A stretch of 64,000 nucleotides of DNA. Source: Gracilaria gracilis (taxonomy: Eukaryota > Rhodophyta > Florideophyceae > Gracilariales > Gracilariaceae). The first letter of the stretch is position 1. Each line of letters opens with the position of its first letter. The stretch is taken from assembly GCA_030374805.1 (NCBI GenBank), contig JARGSG010000266.1:57420-121419 (forward strand), written 5' to 3'. The position numbers and the translations under genes are program-made. The notes under the pieces are model-generated. The model did not search any database. It saw only the letters and a program-made list of their open reading frames with translations, and had not been told where the DNA came from. Below, piece after piece: positions 20,727 to 30,989 of this stretch.

Positions 20727-21627
20727 ATGTCCATATTAATCACAAACTCCTCGTTCCTTAGTGACGCAGAAAGGATCATACCGAGTTTGGCTTCAAAGTC
20801 GTCTTTACAAAAGCTTCGAATGTTCAGGTCTTTTTTTGGGGTCTCACCAAAAACATGTGAAGTGTTGTGGCGTCTCTTGCACCGTTTTTTTGTAGCGGAC
20901 ATACAACGAAATCATTTACTCTGGGGTCTTTTGTTCCTAATGGTCTACGCCAAGGAAGCCATTCATTCAACTTTGGCCAACGTTAACGAAAAACATTTTC
21001 GAAACAAAGCATGGAAAATTGTTGAACTACTTTCAGCTCTACGCCTTGTAAGTTATATGCAAAGCGGCTGGTTTCCCAACATTTTATATACTCACATTAT
21101 AGAAGGTTAATTTGAACAATCGTTTGTGTGTGAGACCTCAAATATTGAATTGTTTTATGTCAGTAGACGGAGTTGACTTTTTGATAAATGAACCGCAGCC
21201 ATTCGACAAAATGTGGTATTCTCACAAACTAAAGCACGCAGGACTTAGATATGAAATTGGAGTTTCGTTGGGGGATGGTAATGTCATTTGGGCTACTGGA
21301 CCTTTTCCATGTGGCACGTACAATGACTTAATGATTTTTCGTTCAGATTTGAAGAAAAGATTACAAATATGGGAGAAAGTTATTAGTGATGAAGGATATT
21401 GCGACAACTGAACGTCAAGAACATCAATTTGTCCATCCTCACTTTGTCGAGATATATTGAAACGACAACGGTCAATGCACGAATGCTTTAACTCTAGGTT
21501 GAAAATGTTCAATGTTCTGAACAATCGATTTCGTCACGAACTATGGAAGCACAACTACTGTTTTTATGCAGTTTTAAATATCTGTCATGTTTCTGTTTCT
21601 CAAGGAGAGCCTATATTTACGGACTAA
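20727..21627 (+). pseudogene. PIF/Harbinger-like DDE transposase (copy 2)
   Basis: Same family as 3896-4800. Exon 1 ends ELLSALRL at 21047, a 55-bp intron (21048-21102, GTAAGT...TTATAG) follows, and exon 2 reads KVNLNNRLCV. Catalytic motifs: SVDGVDF (first Asp, intact here), GPFPCGTYNDLMIFR (second Asp), HECFNSRLK (Glu), and tail CFYAVLNICHVSVSQGEP. One in-frame TGA at 21409-21411 lies between the second Asp and the Glu. Apart from that stop all three acidic residues remain, so it died recently or needs readthrough. Confidence 0.75.
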
Positions 21628-21799
21628 ATAATATTTTGTTATTTGATGAACACCATTTGCATTTGTTTTAGGTTATTCCTAAAAAAACGTTTACATATGA
21701 AACTAGTAATGAATTAAGAAGAAAATTGTGAATACAGATTAAGCCCGACGCACTGTGCTATCTATTAATGACAATTCTTAATGCTTTGGCGTCAATTGT

Positions 21800-22954
21800 T
21801 GCAGGCTGTGGCTTGGTTTTTTCGTTAATGGTTTCACCGGCCAGATATTAAAAACCGTTAGAAATTTAATGTATACAAGAGAAAGAGTTATTTTTCCGCC
21901 TCTCCCAGAAGAGAATGGGAGAGGTATTGGTAGTTTGCAGTGGGCCGACAAACGTATAGACATTCCCGTCTCAATTAATCTGTTAAAGCAAGCGGTGGCA
22001 AGTATTTTTAGTGATATATCTGTCCGACCTGGTTGCACAATTCTCGTACTTGACGATGATCAACTTCGTTTTGCCTCGAGTTGTCACAAACATCTCCCAT
22101 TTAAGCCTGGGGATGGAAAGAAAGGAATTGGTTGGCACGCCACCACAATGACTTCTACACTGACTGGTTTAACGGCTGCGATCCATAACTTTACCAGAGG
22201 TGAGACTGTTACAGAGACTCTTTCTTCCCTGTTGATGCTGTCCACGCAAACTACAAACCCCATAATTGCAGGACAGATGCTCTACGGATCAATTATTTCA
22301 ATTGACAGAGCATACGCCACGAAAGATGTAATTGAAGCCATCACTTCAGGAAAGATCCCAGTTCGTTTTATGGCTACATGCAAGAAGAATAGCAATCGCA
22401 CAGTGTCTTTTGGAGATAAACAGAAAAACGGAAGTCAACCGTAGCCATCTCGCACAGGAATGCGCGAGATGATAATGTTCACGAGAAAATCCAGATCAGG
22501 TCAGGATGTATTTGCTCTTTGTTACAGAGATCTGGGAAACCATAAGTGGGGTGTATTGATTCAATACAGTAGTATTGAATTTCTGAGGCCGTTATCTTTC
22601 TCTCTGAATCCGATTTCCTGGAAAGGAGACGTGTACAAAATAGTGTTGTCACCTCACAACTTGATCGAGAACACGGTCAGCCAGGATGAGCACATATCCG
22701 CAGTTGCAGCGATTATTAACCATGAAATGGACGCTGTACATCTTCTAACGCCGTCTCAGATATCTGATCAGGCGTGGTGGCTCCTTAGAAAAGCAGGAAG
22801 TACCAGGACAACATGCTACATGGCTCTTCGTTGTGCTTTCGAGAATCTCACTTCGTTTTTTGGACTCAATCGGCCTTCTTCTGTTCGTCGTGGGACAGCA
22901 AAAGATCTCTTCGAAGCCTTACACACATCATATCAATCATTAGGGCTCAAATAG
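21800..22954 (+). pseudogene. DDE-type transposase of unassigned superfamily
   Basis: A frame open from about 21780 with one TAG at 22442-22444. The core has TILVLDDDQLRF (first acidic cluster), FKPGDGKKGIGWHATTMTST, TRGETVTETLSSLL, then YGSIISIDRAYATKDVIEAI (second Asp) and VRFMATCKKN. The D...D-R-x-Y-x-x-x-x-x-I/L then G/A-T-x-K order resembles the piggyBac catalytic fold but is too distant for a firm call. A splice acceptor TTGTTGCAG just before 21804 suggests an upstream exon. The next ORF starts 69 bp after its end in the same orientation, so they may be the two genes of one transposon. Confidence 0.5.
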
Positions 22955-23023
22955 ACCACCTCACTTCTTCGCACTAATAGGAACTTATTAAACTCATCGA
23001 GATTACAAACGACCGAAGAGCGA

Positions 23024-23533
23024 ATGGCTCAAAGAGAGGGGGATTTCAAACATTTTCTTAGAGAGAAAACGGTTGAAATGCTGTCTAAGCGACGTAGAGC
23101 AGAGCTCGAAGCATTCTGTGAGGAACATGGTCTCTCTTACCGTGTATATAGAAGGGAGCTAGCGCAACGGAATTGTGACGCCTACATCGAGCTCCGTACA
23201 CTCAACTTGAACCGAGGACATAAAACTACAGGAGCCGACGCTGATATAATTCAAACTCGAATATTGAAAAAGCTCGACAAGGTGTTGTTCCACAAACCAA
23301 ATAGAACAGGAGCGACACAAGCATCTGGTTCTCTCAACGAAGGCCCAATCCAACGTTCTTCATTCCAATCGCTCTCTATGGGGTTTTCAAAAAACAGGAT
23401 TTCCTCCCTCGGTCCAACTGAATCGCTGGGTGCTATCGTCCAAAGAGGTCTAGTTCAGGCTAGGGATGGTTCTCGATTTCTAACGAATGTGGATGCCATT
23501 GCGGCAATCCGAGTTGGAGAGAAATTCGAACTT
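23024..23533 (+). pseudogene. Companion ORF, 5' part, truncated by TIR transposon
   Basis: Open ORF starting MAQREGDFKHFLREKTVEML, basic and helical (KRRRAELEAFCEEHGLSYRVY), with no family I recognise. At 23534 it runs into the terminal inverted repeat of the KDZ element and its natural 3' end is lost there. Sequence resuming at 30990 is also open (DVAVTECKTHHTDAF) and may be the rest of the same gene, though the frames do not join simply. Its position directly downstream of the DDE-type transposase suggests a transposon companion protein. Confidence 0.45.
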
Positions 23534-23559
23534 CGTCGGTGTTCTCGGAATGCTAGTTT
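23534..23559 (+). repeat. Left terminal inverted repeat of KDZ element
   Basis: CGTCGGTGTTCTCGGAATGC followed by TAGTTT. It is complementary to 30964-30989 with two mismatches. Further GCTAG motifs occur at about 23574, 23589 and 23628. Confidence 0.8.
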
Positions 23560-23803
23560 AGTATGCTAGATCGCTAGTTGTGGAAATAAAAGTCCGAAAA
23601 AACTAGCATTTTTGCAGTTCGCGCTAGTTGGCAAGGCAAAAAAAAATTTTTTTGGAAATAACGTTTCCGTTCAGTGCAGTTCAAACTTCACCTACTGGAG
23701 TTGAAGGCTATTTTGCAGTTTCTCTGCCACCGTTTGTAACTTTACATTCCCCACACTCGTCAAAAACACTCTAAAAAATTACGAACCCACCACTAGCGCT
23801 CCC

Positions 23804-24614
23804 TCATTCCAACCCTGCATTCGGATCCTGAGTCTCAGCTCCCCTAAATGTCAAGTTGAAGAACTCCACCGGAACACTTTCTCCATTCTCGTACGCCCTC
23901 CCAGCCCCAAACTGGCTCCCAACCCCTCCCAGCCTCTTCTCCTCCTGTTCCACCAGTATGCGTTCCGCCGATGGCACAGCCGCTGGCGCACCACGAAACC
24001 CAACTATTAGGGTCCCACCCCGGGGCTGCCGTGGCACACACACTTCCCCATCCACATCCATCATAACCCCACCCTTTCGCCTCTTTCTCAGGCGACTTAC
24101 CCCCAACCTCCCCTCCATTCCCTTCTCCGCTCTTTCCCCTCACACACTCACGTCCTAACAGAGAGCCTGGCATCACCAGCGACCCATTCCCTCTTCCTTC
24201 ATTCCTCCTAACGGCTCTTGCCCTCGCCAGCTCCTTCACCTACAACAACAATTTGCACGCCTTCTCCACCTGTCTCACTTGCGCCTAGGGCACCTCCACG
24301 CGGCCCCTCAGTCTCGTATTCCCCCTTCTAAGCTTCACCATCTCTCTCCCAACGCACTCTACCATCCCAATTACATGCCTTCCACTCCCCGCTCCAGCCA
24401 ACTTCATCGTCTTCCGAATCGTGGAAATCAAATCCATTTAGCACCCCAATCTCCGATACACTCAGCACCACCCCTCCCATCTCACCCACCATCTCAGAAA
24501 TCTAGTCATTCAAATGCTCCCTCAGATCTCCCCCAAGCCTCCTCAACCGCTCCTCCATCTCCGTCGCAAACATCCTTTCCGGTCCCCCATCCCCTCCGCC
24601 CCCATCACCCCCAG

Positions 24615-24648
<34 letters not shown>

Positions 24649-24832
24649 TCCCTCCTTCTCTCCCTTGCAAACCTTGTCCTCTCTCCTTCCTTTCCGGTGG
24701 GGTCTCTGATAACTTCTTCCGTTGAAGCAGAGCCACTATATCCTCGTCTTCGACGTACCCATTCGACATCGCAGATATAAACGGCGGTTCATGATAAGAG
24801 CACAAGCGAGATGAACGCAACCGTTCCAGCAC
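23804..24832 (-). pseudogene. Captured gene fragment with a long Gly run, unrecognised
   Basis: The minus strand from about 24769 reads MSNGYVEDEDIVALLQRKKL, a charged N-terminus, then a Gly run encoded by the 31-base C tract, and further on (another frame) GTLIVGFRGAPAAVPSAE and a tail AYENGESVPVEFFNLTFRG ending at 23804. Multiple frameshifts are needed, so it is a pseudogene. Composition is unlike transposon proteins. It is divergent to the ketopantoate-reductase-like fragment at 25355, about 0.6 kb away, as neighbouring host genes would be. I cannot name the protein. Confidence 0.35.
24615..24645. repeat. Homopolymer tract C31
   Basis: 31 consecutive C on the plus strand (G31 on the minus strand) within a generally C-rich region. 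It encodes poly-Gly in the minus-strand gene fragment. The exact length is likely to vary between assemblies and individuals. Confidence 0.9.
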
Positions 24833-25354
24833 TTCTTCCCACTCCGCTCACCCGTGGCACTGTCAGACACACACCCACTTGCGCTGCACAACCATTTGTA
24901 CCCCATTCATATTTACCCCAATTTCCCGCCATTCCGCACAATTTCCATTTTTTTCTTAGAAATCTCCACAATTTCCCCACTTTTGTCCATACCATATCCC
25001 ATTGAAGCCTCCGATACACCAAGTGTCAAGTATCAACGGTACCATGGAATCTTGCTTTCTATGCTTTACTTCACTGCATACCTTCTCATAAACACACTCT
25101 TCGACCCTACCTCCTCTGCAGCCCTGGTGCTCATTTCTTTCCATAACCGAATCATACAAATCCCCTTATCCCCTGGAACACTTTTTTCCATGACCAGAAC
25201 AACAGCCCAGTCGTGTACTTAAAGCCTTCCCCACTCCTTAGAATGTAAACCACTTTCCTTTCACAGCTACTAGCACCCGACACCTTCCAACAGCCCATAC
25301 CTTCAATCAAACAAACTCATCGCAATTAGCTCCCATTCATCTCCCCTCCGTTCT

Positions 25355-26092
25355 ACAATCATCCCAGCTGTTGTCGTAGGTAAAGGCCGTATTGACACCC
25401 TGATTTACAACAATGGTTCCCCTCGAGACACCTTTCTTTCCATGGAAGACTTCATTTCCGCAGATTGCCTTCCCCAAGGTCCAATCTTCTTCTGTGGCAG
25501 GAACGACCTTCTCGAAAACGTAATTCTATCTTGTCCAGCACCACAAGCAGAAGAGTTGGTCCTCATCCAGAATGGTCAAATTCTTCCCATACTTTCCCAA
25601 CACGGGATTGAGCACTGCACACCAGCCGCTCTTTACATCGCCGTTCCCACTGTCGGCGCCTCCCCACTGGATGGTGTCACGCCTCTCTCCCCCAATGGTC
25701 TAACCACAGCCACCGGAAAGTGGGCTCTGGTAATAGCTGAACGCCTCTGGACCGCAGGTCTCACTTGCAGTATCGTCGACGAAAACGCCGTTCCCAAGTC
25801 TTACTACCAAAAGCTAGTTTGGATCTCTTCCTTCAATCTTGTCGGTTCTTCATTTGGATTCGTTACCTTGCATGAAGTGGCTACCGAGTACAAAAGCATT
25901 GTCTCAACTATTGTTAAGAAGCTTCTAGCGATACTCACCATCAACAGATGACTCTCCTACAATATCCCCACTACAGTGGAATCCATTCTAGAATACGGCA
26001 ACACCCTTGTTACCTTCTCAGCCTCTTTCTCGGAGTATGAATCCAGAAATGTCTACTTTTATCTCACCTCCGCAGATGAAAAATTAGCCTAA
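25355..26092 (+). pseudogene. Ketopantoate reductase (ApbA/PanE)-like fragment, captured
   Basis: The family reduces 2-dehydropantoate with NADPH, in pantothenate synthesis. Many eukaryotic relatives are uncharacterised. Seen here: PAVVVGKGRIDTLIYNNG (degenerate nucleotide-binding loop), GPIFFCGRNDLLENVI, ELVLIQNGQILPIL (the L-V-x-x-Q-N-G motif), then a C-terminal helical part YYQKLVWISSFNLVGSSFG and, after an in-frame TGA at 25949-25951, SILEYGNTLVTFSASFSEYE. The first beta-alpha unit is degenerate or missing, so this is a fragment. It lies inside the TIRs of the KDZ element, which implies capture of host DNA. The family call rests on motif memory, not alignment. Confidence 0.5.
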
Positions 26093-26697
26093 TGGCAGGC
26101 TCCTACTCCTTTCCACACCAACTCTGACACTGCTCTTGGAAATGACATTCTTTAGTGATTAGAACAAATTGTAAAAATTTTATTCCGTGCATATACACAA
26201 AATCTCCTCAGCCCATGCAGATTAACCCATTTTCTCTTCAATTTTCTTTACGTTACCGTTCAAACCAATCATGTGTTCACATTTCATGTCAAGCCTCTAT
26301 CAAGAATACACAAAACAACACAGGCCCTATATTAAAACTACTCATCTTCGTCATATATTAGCGTCTGTCCTTCTTCGTAATCCCTATCTGTATTCTTATC
26401 ATGGCCACCTAACATCTCTTTATTTTCATCTTCGTGCTCGTCCTCTCCATCCTATATATCTTCCATTCCACTCTCTTCCTTCGTTGTACCCCTCTCTCTC
26501 GTTCACTACCTTCTACTTCATCATGTCCGCCCAATGTTAGTTTAAAGTGTACACCGTGCGTATATCGTAATTTAGAGCATACAGCCCGCACCATTTACAG
26601 AGATACATTAAGCTCATACCATCTATAGCACACTTGCACCACAATTTTTAAGCAATACATAAATAAAAAAAGTTTCTGGCGGACTAATTTCAGCCTT
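26093..26697. other. No gene seen
   Basis: AT-rich sequence between the captured fragment and the hairpin repeats. Short ORFs only, none with recognisable features. Confidence 0.35.
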
Positions 26698-26771
26698 GGA
26701 CAGCGGACTGGGGTGGCGTGGCGCTTCATCGGTGCACCGATAAGGCGCCCCGCCAGTCCGGTCCGCTGTCC
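26698..26771. repeat. Hairpin repeat 1
   Basis: A 74-base near-palindrome from GGACAGCGGACTGGGGTGGC to GGTCCGCTGTCC, centred on CGGTGCACCG. It is the most diverged of three related hairpins, with some unpaired positions in the right arm. Confidence 0.8.
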
Positions 26772-26927
26772 CAGCGCGCCGTGAGTGATAAACGTATGGT
26801 AGTGGCATACGCGGCACCGTCAACGTGGGGTGAGTAATGAAGCTAAAGTGCACCCCTGCCCGCTGTCCACGCGCCCTGAGTGATGAAGCTTGAGTGGTGG
26901 CATACGTGGCCCCACCAGTGCGCCGTT

Positions 26928-26999
26928 GACAGCGGACCCGGGTGCCGTGGCGCTTTATTGGTGCACCGATGAAGCGCCACGACACCCTGGTCTGCTGTC
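26928..26999. repeat. Hairpin repeat 2
   Basis: A 72-base near-palindrome, GACAGCGGACCCGGGTGCCG to TGGTCTGCTGTC, with the same GGTGCACC centre. It is preceded by a GCATACGTGGC...GCGCCGTT stretch shared with the region before hairpin 3. Confidence 0.85.
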
Positions 27000-27061
27000 C
27001 CAGCGCGCCGTGTGTGGCAAACCTGTAATGTTGGCATACGTGGCACCACCAATGCGCCGTT

Positions 27062-27133
27062 GACAGCGGACCCGGGTGTCGTGGCGCTTCATCGGTGCAC
27101 CGATGAAGCGCCACGCCACCCTGGTCCGCTGTC
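27062..27133. repeat. Hairpin repeat 3
   Basis: 72 bases. The inner 34 bases (GTGGCGCTTCATCGGTG and its exact complement) form a perfect palindrome and the outer arms pair with few mismatches. The spacer between repeats 2 and 3 repeats that before repeat 2 (GCGCGCCGTG, GGCATACGTGGC, GCGCCGTTGACAGCGG). Confidence 0.9.
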
Positions 27134-28799
27134 CCAAAATGCATTTATTTATTTTCAACTCATTAAAACGACATCCTAGGACAGCGATCGGAGGTCTCAT
27201 CGGTCTGCTGTTCAGGGGACCCGGCCAACAAGAGATGATTGAATTATTTTTCGGCATAGATAGTGGTCTGAAGCAGTACTGAGACTACATCGATGTATCA
27301 ATAGAGTTGTCTCTCGCTCCGGTCAACTTTGAGATTTTGCTGGGGTCTCCCTCTGAATATAGTTCGCGGGGTGGCCCACAGTGGGTCTTTATCGATTTTA
27401 CGGATTAGAATCCATAATAACTCGTTCCGCTGTCCAATTGACCTAGCAAAGTTGGTAGTATTTGATTGTCTTCTAGGTTCATGCTAAATGTTTTGCCAAA
27501 CGAATTGAAGCCTGTGAATGAAAGAGTGGCGCCATGAAAGTGCGGTGACACTCGCTTTGAGTGTGCGGTTTTGTACACATAAAATGGTTGGATACGTAAA
27601 CAGCAATTAGAGAGATTCGGCTATTCGCTACCTAGCATGACTGAAAGTGCTGATTTGGTGATAAAAGAAACTTTTTCTCGCTACATTACAACATATTGTA
27701 CCCCTCAAAATGATAGTGCACCAGAGCCCACGAATGTCTCAAATAGAGGATGATCTGTCGAAAATAGGAAGAGTGTGTCTGCTGGCAGGCGTCGGAAGAT
27801 GATTCTAAGAGGAGCTGTATGAAAGGTAGTACACGTAGTGAGAGTTTTAGATAATTTACAGACCGTAACAGGAGGCATTTTTTCCACGTGGTGCAGTGGC
27901 CGTTGCATACTGTAATGCGTCTCTACGGGGTAGAGAGGCACCTACTTTGCAACTTTTCTTTTTTGCAATCCACTGAGAGTAGTGGGTAAGGGTCCGATCC
28001 AAGAAATTAGTATTCCTCATCCAGATCTAGATTCAACCGGTCGTTGAGTATATCTCTACTATATGTTCACGGTGTTCGCACTCTTTTCACATTCCTCGAT
28101 CGCCCCTGACGTTCCGTACCTCCTAATTTTGTAATGACCGCTGGTACGTACGCCCACTTACAGGCTTCATTCCTATTCGGACCCGTACCATGCGACTACC
28201 GGCACGCTAGCCAACTAACCTACCAATCGGGCGTTTTGGCGTTGCGGGGATGGTGGTCGATTGTTTGAGGATGGAATAACGGACGGAATGGAAGGATTGT
28301 CGAGCTGTAGGTGAACTAAAAACTATGGCGAATGCTTCTATTCTGATTTCTTAGATTGCGACCAGCGTGATGAGCTTGAAAACACTGAGGTGCAATTCAC
28401 TGAGTGGATCGAAGCGGAAGGTGCTGTAGGAACCAAATCGTAAGATGAGGTTTAGAAGGGGGTTGGACTCCAGAAAGGGAGAGTATTTTGGAATTGCGAG
28501 GTTTCACTGGTTTGTTGCTTGGTGTTGCGAGATTCTTGGAGAGACCAGTAGCGATGAGGGAGAAATAATTTATGGAGAATTAACGCGGAGACTTGGAGCG
28601 GTTCTTGATTGCTACAGAGCAGCGTGCCGACCGGAGGAGCCCAGTTTTAGTCGTTTGGATTTGGAACCGGGGAGACGGCAGGGATGGGAGAGAAAGAGGA
28701 AAGGGGAGATGGTAGAATGAATAAGAGTGAGAACAGTGGTTTTAGGATGGAGGAGCGGACAGAGTTGAAGGAACGCCGGGACTTATAGCGACGGGGAGC
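27134..28799. other. No gene seen
   Basis: Mixed-composition sequence inside the KDZ element. Short ORFs at 27705-27941 (minus) and 28445-28720 (plus) lack any motif. The 3' end of the transposase gene may trail into it in decayed form. Confidence 0.35.
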
Positions 28800-30065
28800 A
28801 TTCAGGAGTGACTCTGACTTGATTCTCTCAATGGCTGCGAGTTTGATGAGCTGGAAGATATCGGGGTGGAATTTATGGAGTGGTTCGAAGGGTAAAATGT
28901 TGTAAGGCCAGAGGAGAGGGGTGATGTGGGGGAGAGGGTAAGACTCGAAGAGGGAGGACTATTTTGCGAGGGAAAGGGAGTGGAATGCTTTAACGACCTT
29001 TTCCTTGTTGTTTCGGACGATTCTAAGCTTTCTGGCGAGGTGAGCCTTCTCAGCATCTTGGAGGACGGCAGAGTGTGATTTGCGGGCGGCGAGAGTCTCG
29101 GTGTGGGATCGAAGAAGGGGGGATGGAATTCGTAGATTGAGCTCGGAGGAGGGGACGGTACATCAGTGGCATGGATACTGGGGGCGGGTGCCGTGGGAGA
29201 AGCCGAGAATGTCCTTTGCTTCTGGGATGCCTGCGCAGTAGCCGGCAATGATTGCGGGACAATGGCAGAACACGTCATTAGCGTCACGAAAGGAAAAGCC
29301 AATAAGGCTGCAGGAGAGAAGAGCTCCGAGGAGGTTGGAGATGGCACGCTGGATGGGTTGCATTTCGGTAGAGCGGGAGATGCTGGAAAAGGTTTGGGGG
29401 ATGGTATCGGAGTCTTGAGAACCGGTGACCAGATTGAAAGAGATTTGCAGATATCCAAGAAGGGTGAGGGTGCCGGTGATACATTTGGGACGGAACAAAT
29501 CGGAGAAGTTGAGGAGGGTGATGTGAAAGGGGTGGGAGGTGCTGGAAGAGGATTTGAAAGAGGTGGAGGACTTGTCGGAGTATACTTGCACGAAGCCGAT
29601 GAAAGAGTCGACACCGGTGTTCTCAGGGGTTTGCCCGATGCAGAAGTTGTTGGGGTACCGCATGATTGCGAGCTAGAGGGCTGGGATAGCTTCTTTTCCG
29701 AGAGAGAAAGCCATGCGGTGAGCGAAAGCAGGAGAGCCGGAGAATTTTGTATGGGGGACGTGGTGGAAGAAGGTTTTGCCGGAGTGTGCGAGTGCAAGTT
29801 GTCGTTTAAGGATTTGGATAGCATCCTTTCGTAAGGTACTGGCTGTGAAGATGTGCTGTGGGTCGTATAGGGTGGTGGGGGTGAAACCGATGTTACTGAC
29901 TCGTTGTTGGAAATGGTTTGTTTGAAGTTTGAGATACTGGGAGGCGGAGAAGACGGTGTTGTGGAAGGCCGATTTGGAGAAGGAGGGGTCTTGGGGGAGA
30001 GAGATGAGTTCGTCTGCCTCGCGGTGGCCAAGGGTGGAAGCGATGGAAGAGATGTAGAGGACCAT
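28800..30065 (-). pseudogene. KDZ/Plavaka-type transposase
   Basis: One minus-strand frame runs from 30065 to about 28800 with stops at about 29675 (TAG), 29163 (TGA) and near 28960. Family landmarks in order: VQVYSDKSSTSF, HPFHITLLNFSDLFR, the segment before ALLSCSLIGFSFRD, then CPAIIAGYCAGIPEAKDILG and the PC-x-x-C box QYPCH(stop)CTVPSSEL, and finally PFEPLHKFHPDIFQLIKL corresponding to the D-x-LH-x-x-x-x-G motif. KDZ transposases move large TIR elements by cut-and-paste. An upstream Pro/Ser/Thr-rich ORF (30570-30151) may be its N-terminal extension. The larger overlapping Pro/Ser ORF (30031-28802) is a shadow frame. Confidence 0.65.
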
Positions 30066-30963
30066 TCGTTCGAGGTTGGGGTTGTTGAGGAGAGGGAAGG
30101 TGGGGGGCGGTGGAGGAGGTGGGGAAGGGAGAGGGAGCAGACGGGGGTGCCTACGATATGGTAGGCGTCTTGTGTGTGGTCGGGGAGGGGGAGTTGTTGC
30201 TGGTGGCAGGAGTTGTCGTCGGCAATGGGGACGTTATCGGAAGGGCGATTGGAGAGAGGAGGTGGTGGTGGGAGCTAGGGGGTGGACTTGTGACGCTTTG
30301 TGCGTGGGGAGAAGTGAGGGACGTTGCCGCCGGGGGAGAGGAAACGCTTGTTGGCGGTGAGACGGTTGGGGCATCTCCTTTGGTGCCTTTGAATGGCGGG
30401 GATGGTGCGAGCGAAGAAGGAGCAGCCTTAACAGCAGCAATTAGGCATGGCGGGGAGCGGTGTGGGGGTGTTGGGAGAGAGGCGGTGTAAGTAGCAGGGA
30501 GTGTAATATGGCGCACGGAGGGTGGGATGGAATGATGGGGGAGGTGACACGTGATGCGAAAGCGTTTCAATAGTGAGAGAATAAACGGGCGATATCTGAT
30601 ATGAGAATTGTTGAATAGATGTGCTGTATATCTATAGAGAGTTCCTATTCGAACGGTTTCTATTCTTCTAATCGTATTCCATAAGTAGCTATCTATGAAT
30701 ATATATCCCTATTCGCCGCCGTATAGTTCTAAATATGTGCCACTTACACACTTACATTGGGTTCGGAAACTAGCCTGAACGGAAGTAACATGGTAGTTTG
30801 TCTTCCATCCAAACTACCAATGATGGAAATATTCGTGAATGATTCTTTCCACACAAACTAGCACAAATGGAAATGTGGAAATATTTTCGGAAATTCAGCA
30901 CATCCAAATTTGGATAAATTCACCGGTTTTTCGATCATTTTAATTCGGTCATTTTTGACACCA

Positions 30964-30989
30964 AAACTAGCATCCCGATAACACCGACG
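30964..30989 (-). repeat. Right terminal inverted repeat of KDZ element
   Basis: Read on the minus strand: CGTCGGTGTTATCGGGATGC then TAGTTT. Subterminal AACTAGC motifs recur nearby, for example near 30857 and 30768. Confidence 0.8.

Larger units (their letters stand above)
23534..30989 (-). mobile_element. KDZ/Plavaka-like TIR DNA transposon (7456 bp) carrying host DNA
   Basis: 26-bp terminal inverted repeats at 23534-23559 and 30964-30989 match at 24 of 26 positions. Inside both ends the motif GCTAGTTT or its complement recurs several times, as expected for transposase binding sites. The right half encodes a minus-strand KDZ-type transposase. The left half has gene fragments unrelated to transposition. 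The middle has three large hairpin repeats. No perfect 8-bp target duplication is evident: the flanks share only about three bases (CGT). Confidence 0.7.

Noticed and set aside
24279-24780. Pro-rich plus-strand ORFs
   Set aside because: They are produced by the C-rich DNA and the 31-base C run. The minus strand has the better protein-like segments.
27885-28000. tRNA-like A-box (TGGTGCAGTGG) and B-box-like (GGTCCGATCC) pair
   Set aside because: The spacing is about 100 bases and no cloverleaf can be drawn. A tRNA-derived SINE is conceivable but unsupported.
28802-30031. 409-codon minus-strand ORF rich in Ser/Pro/Thr
   Set aside because: It overlaps the KDZ transposase in another frame. The family landmarks are in the other frame, and the low-complexity composition is what a shifted reading of that gene would give.
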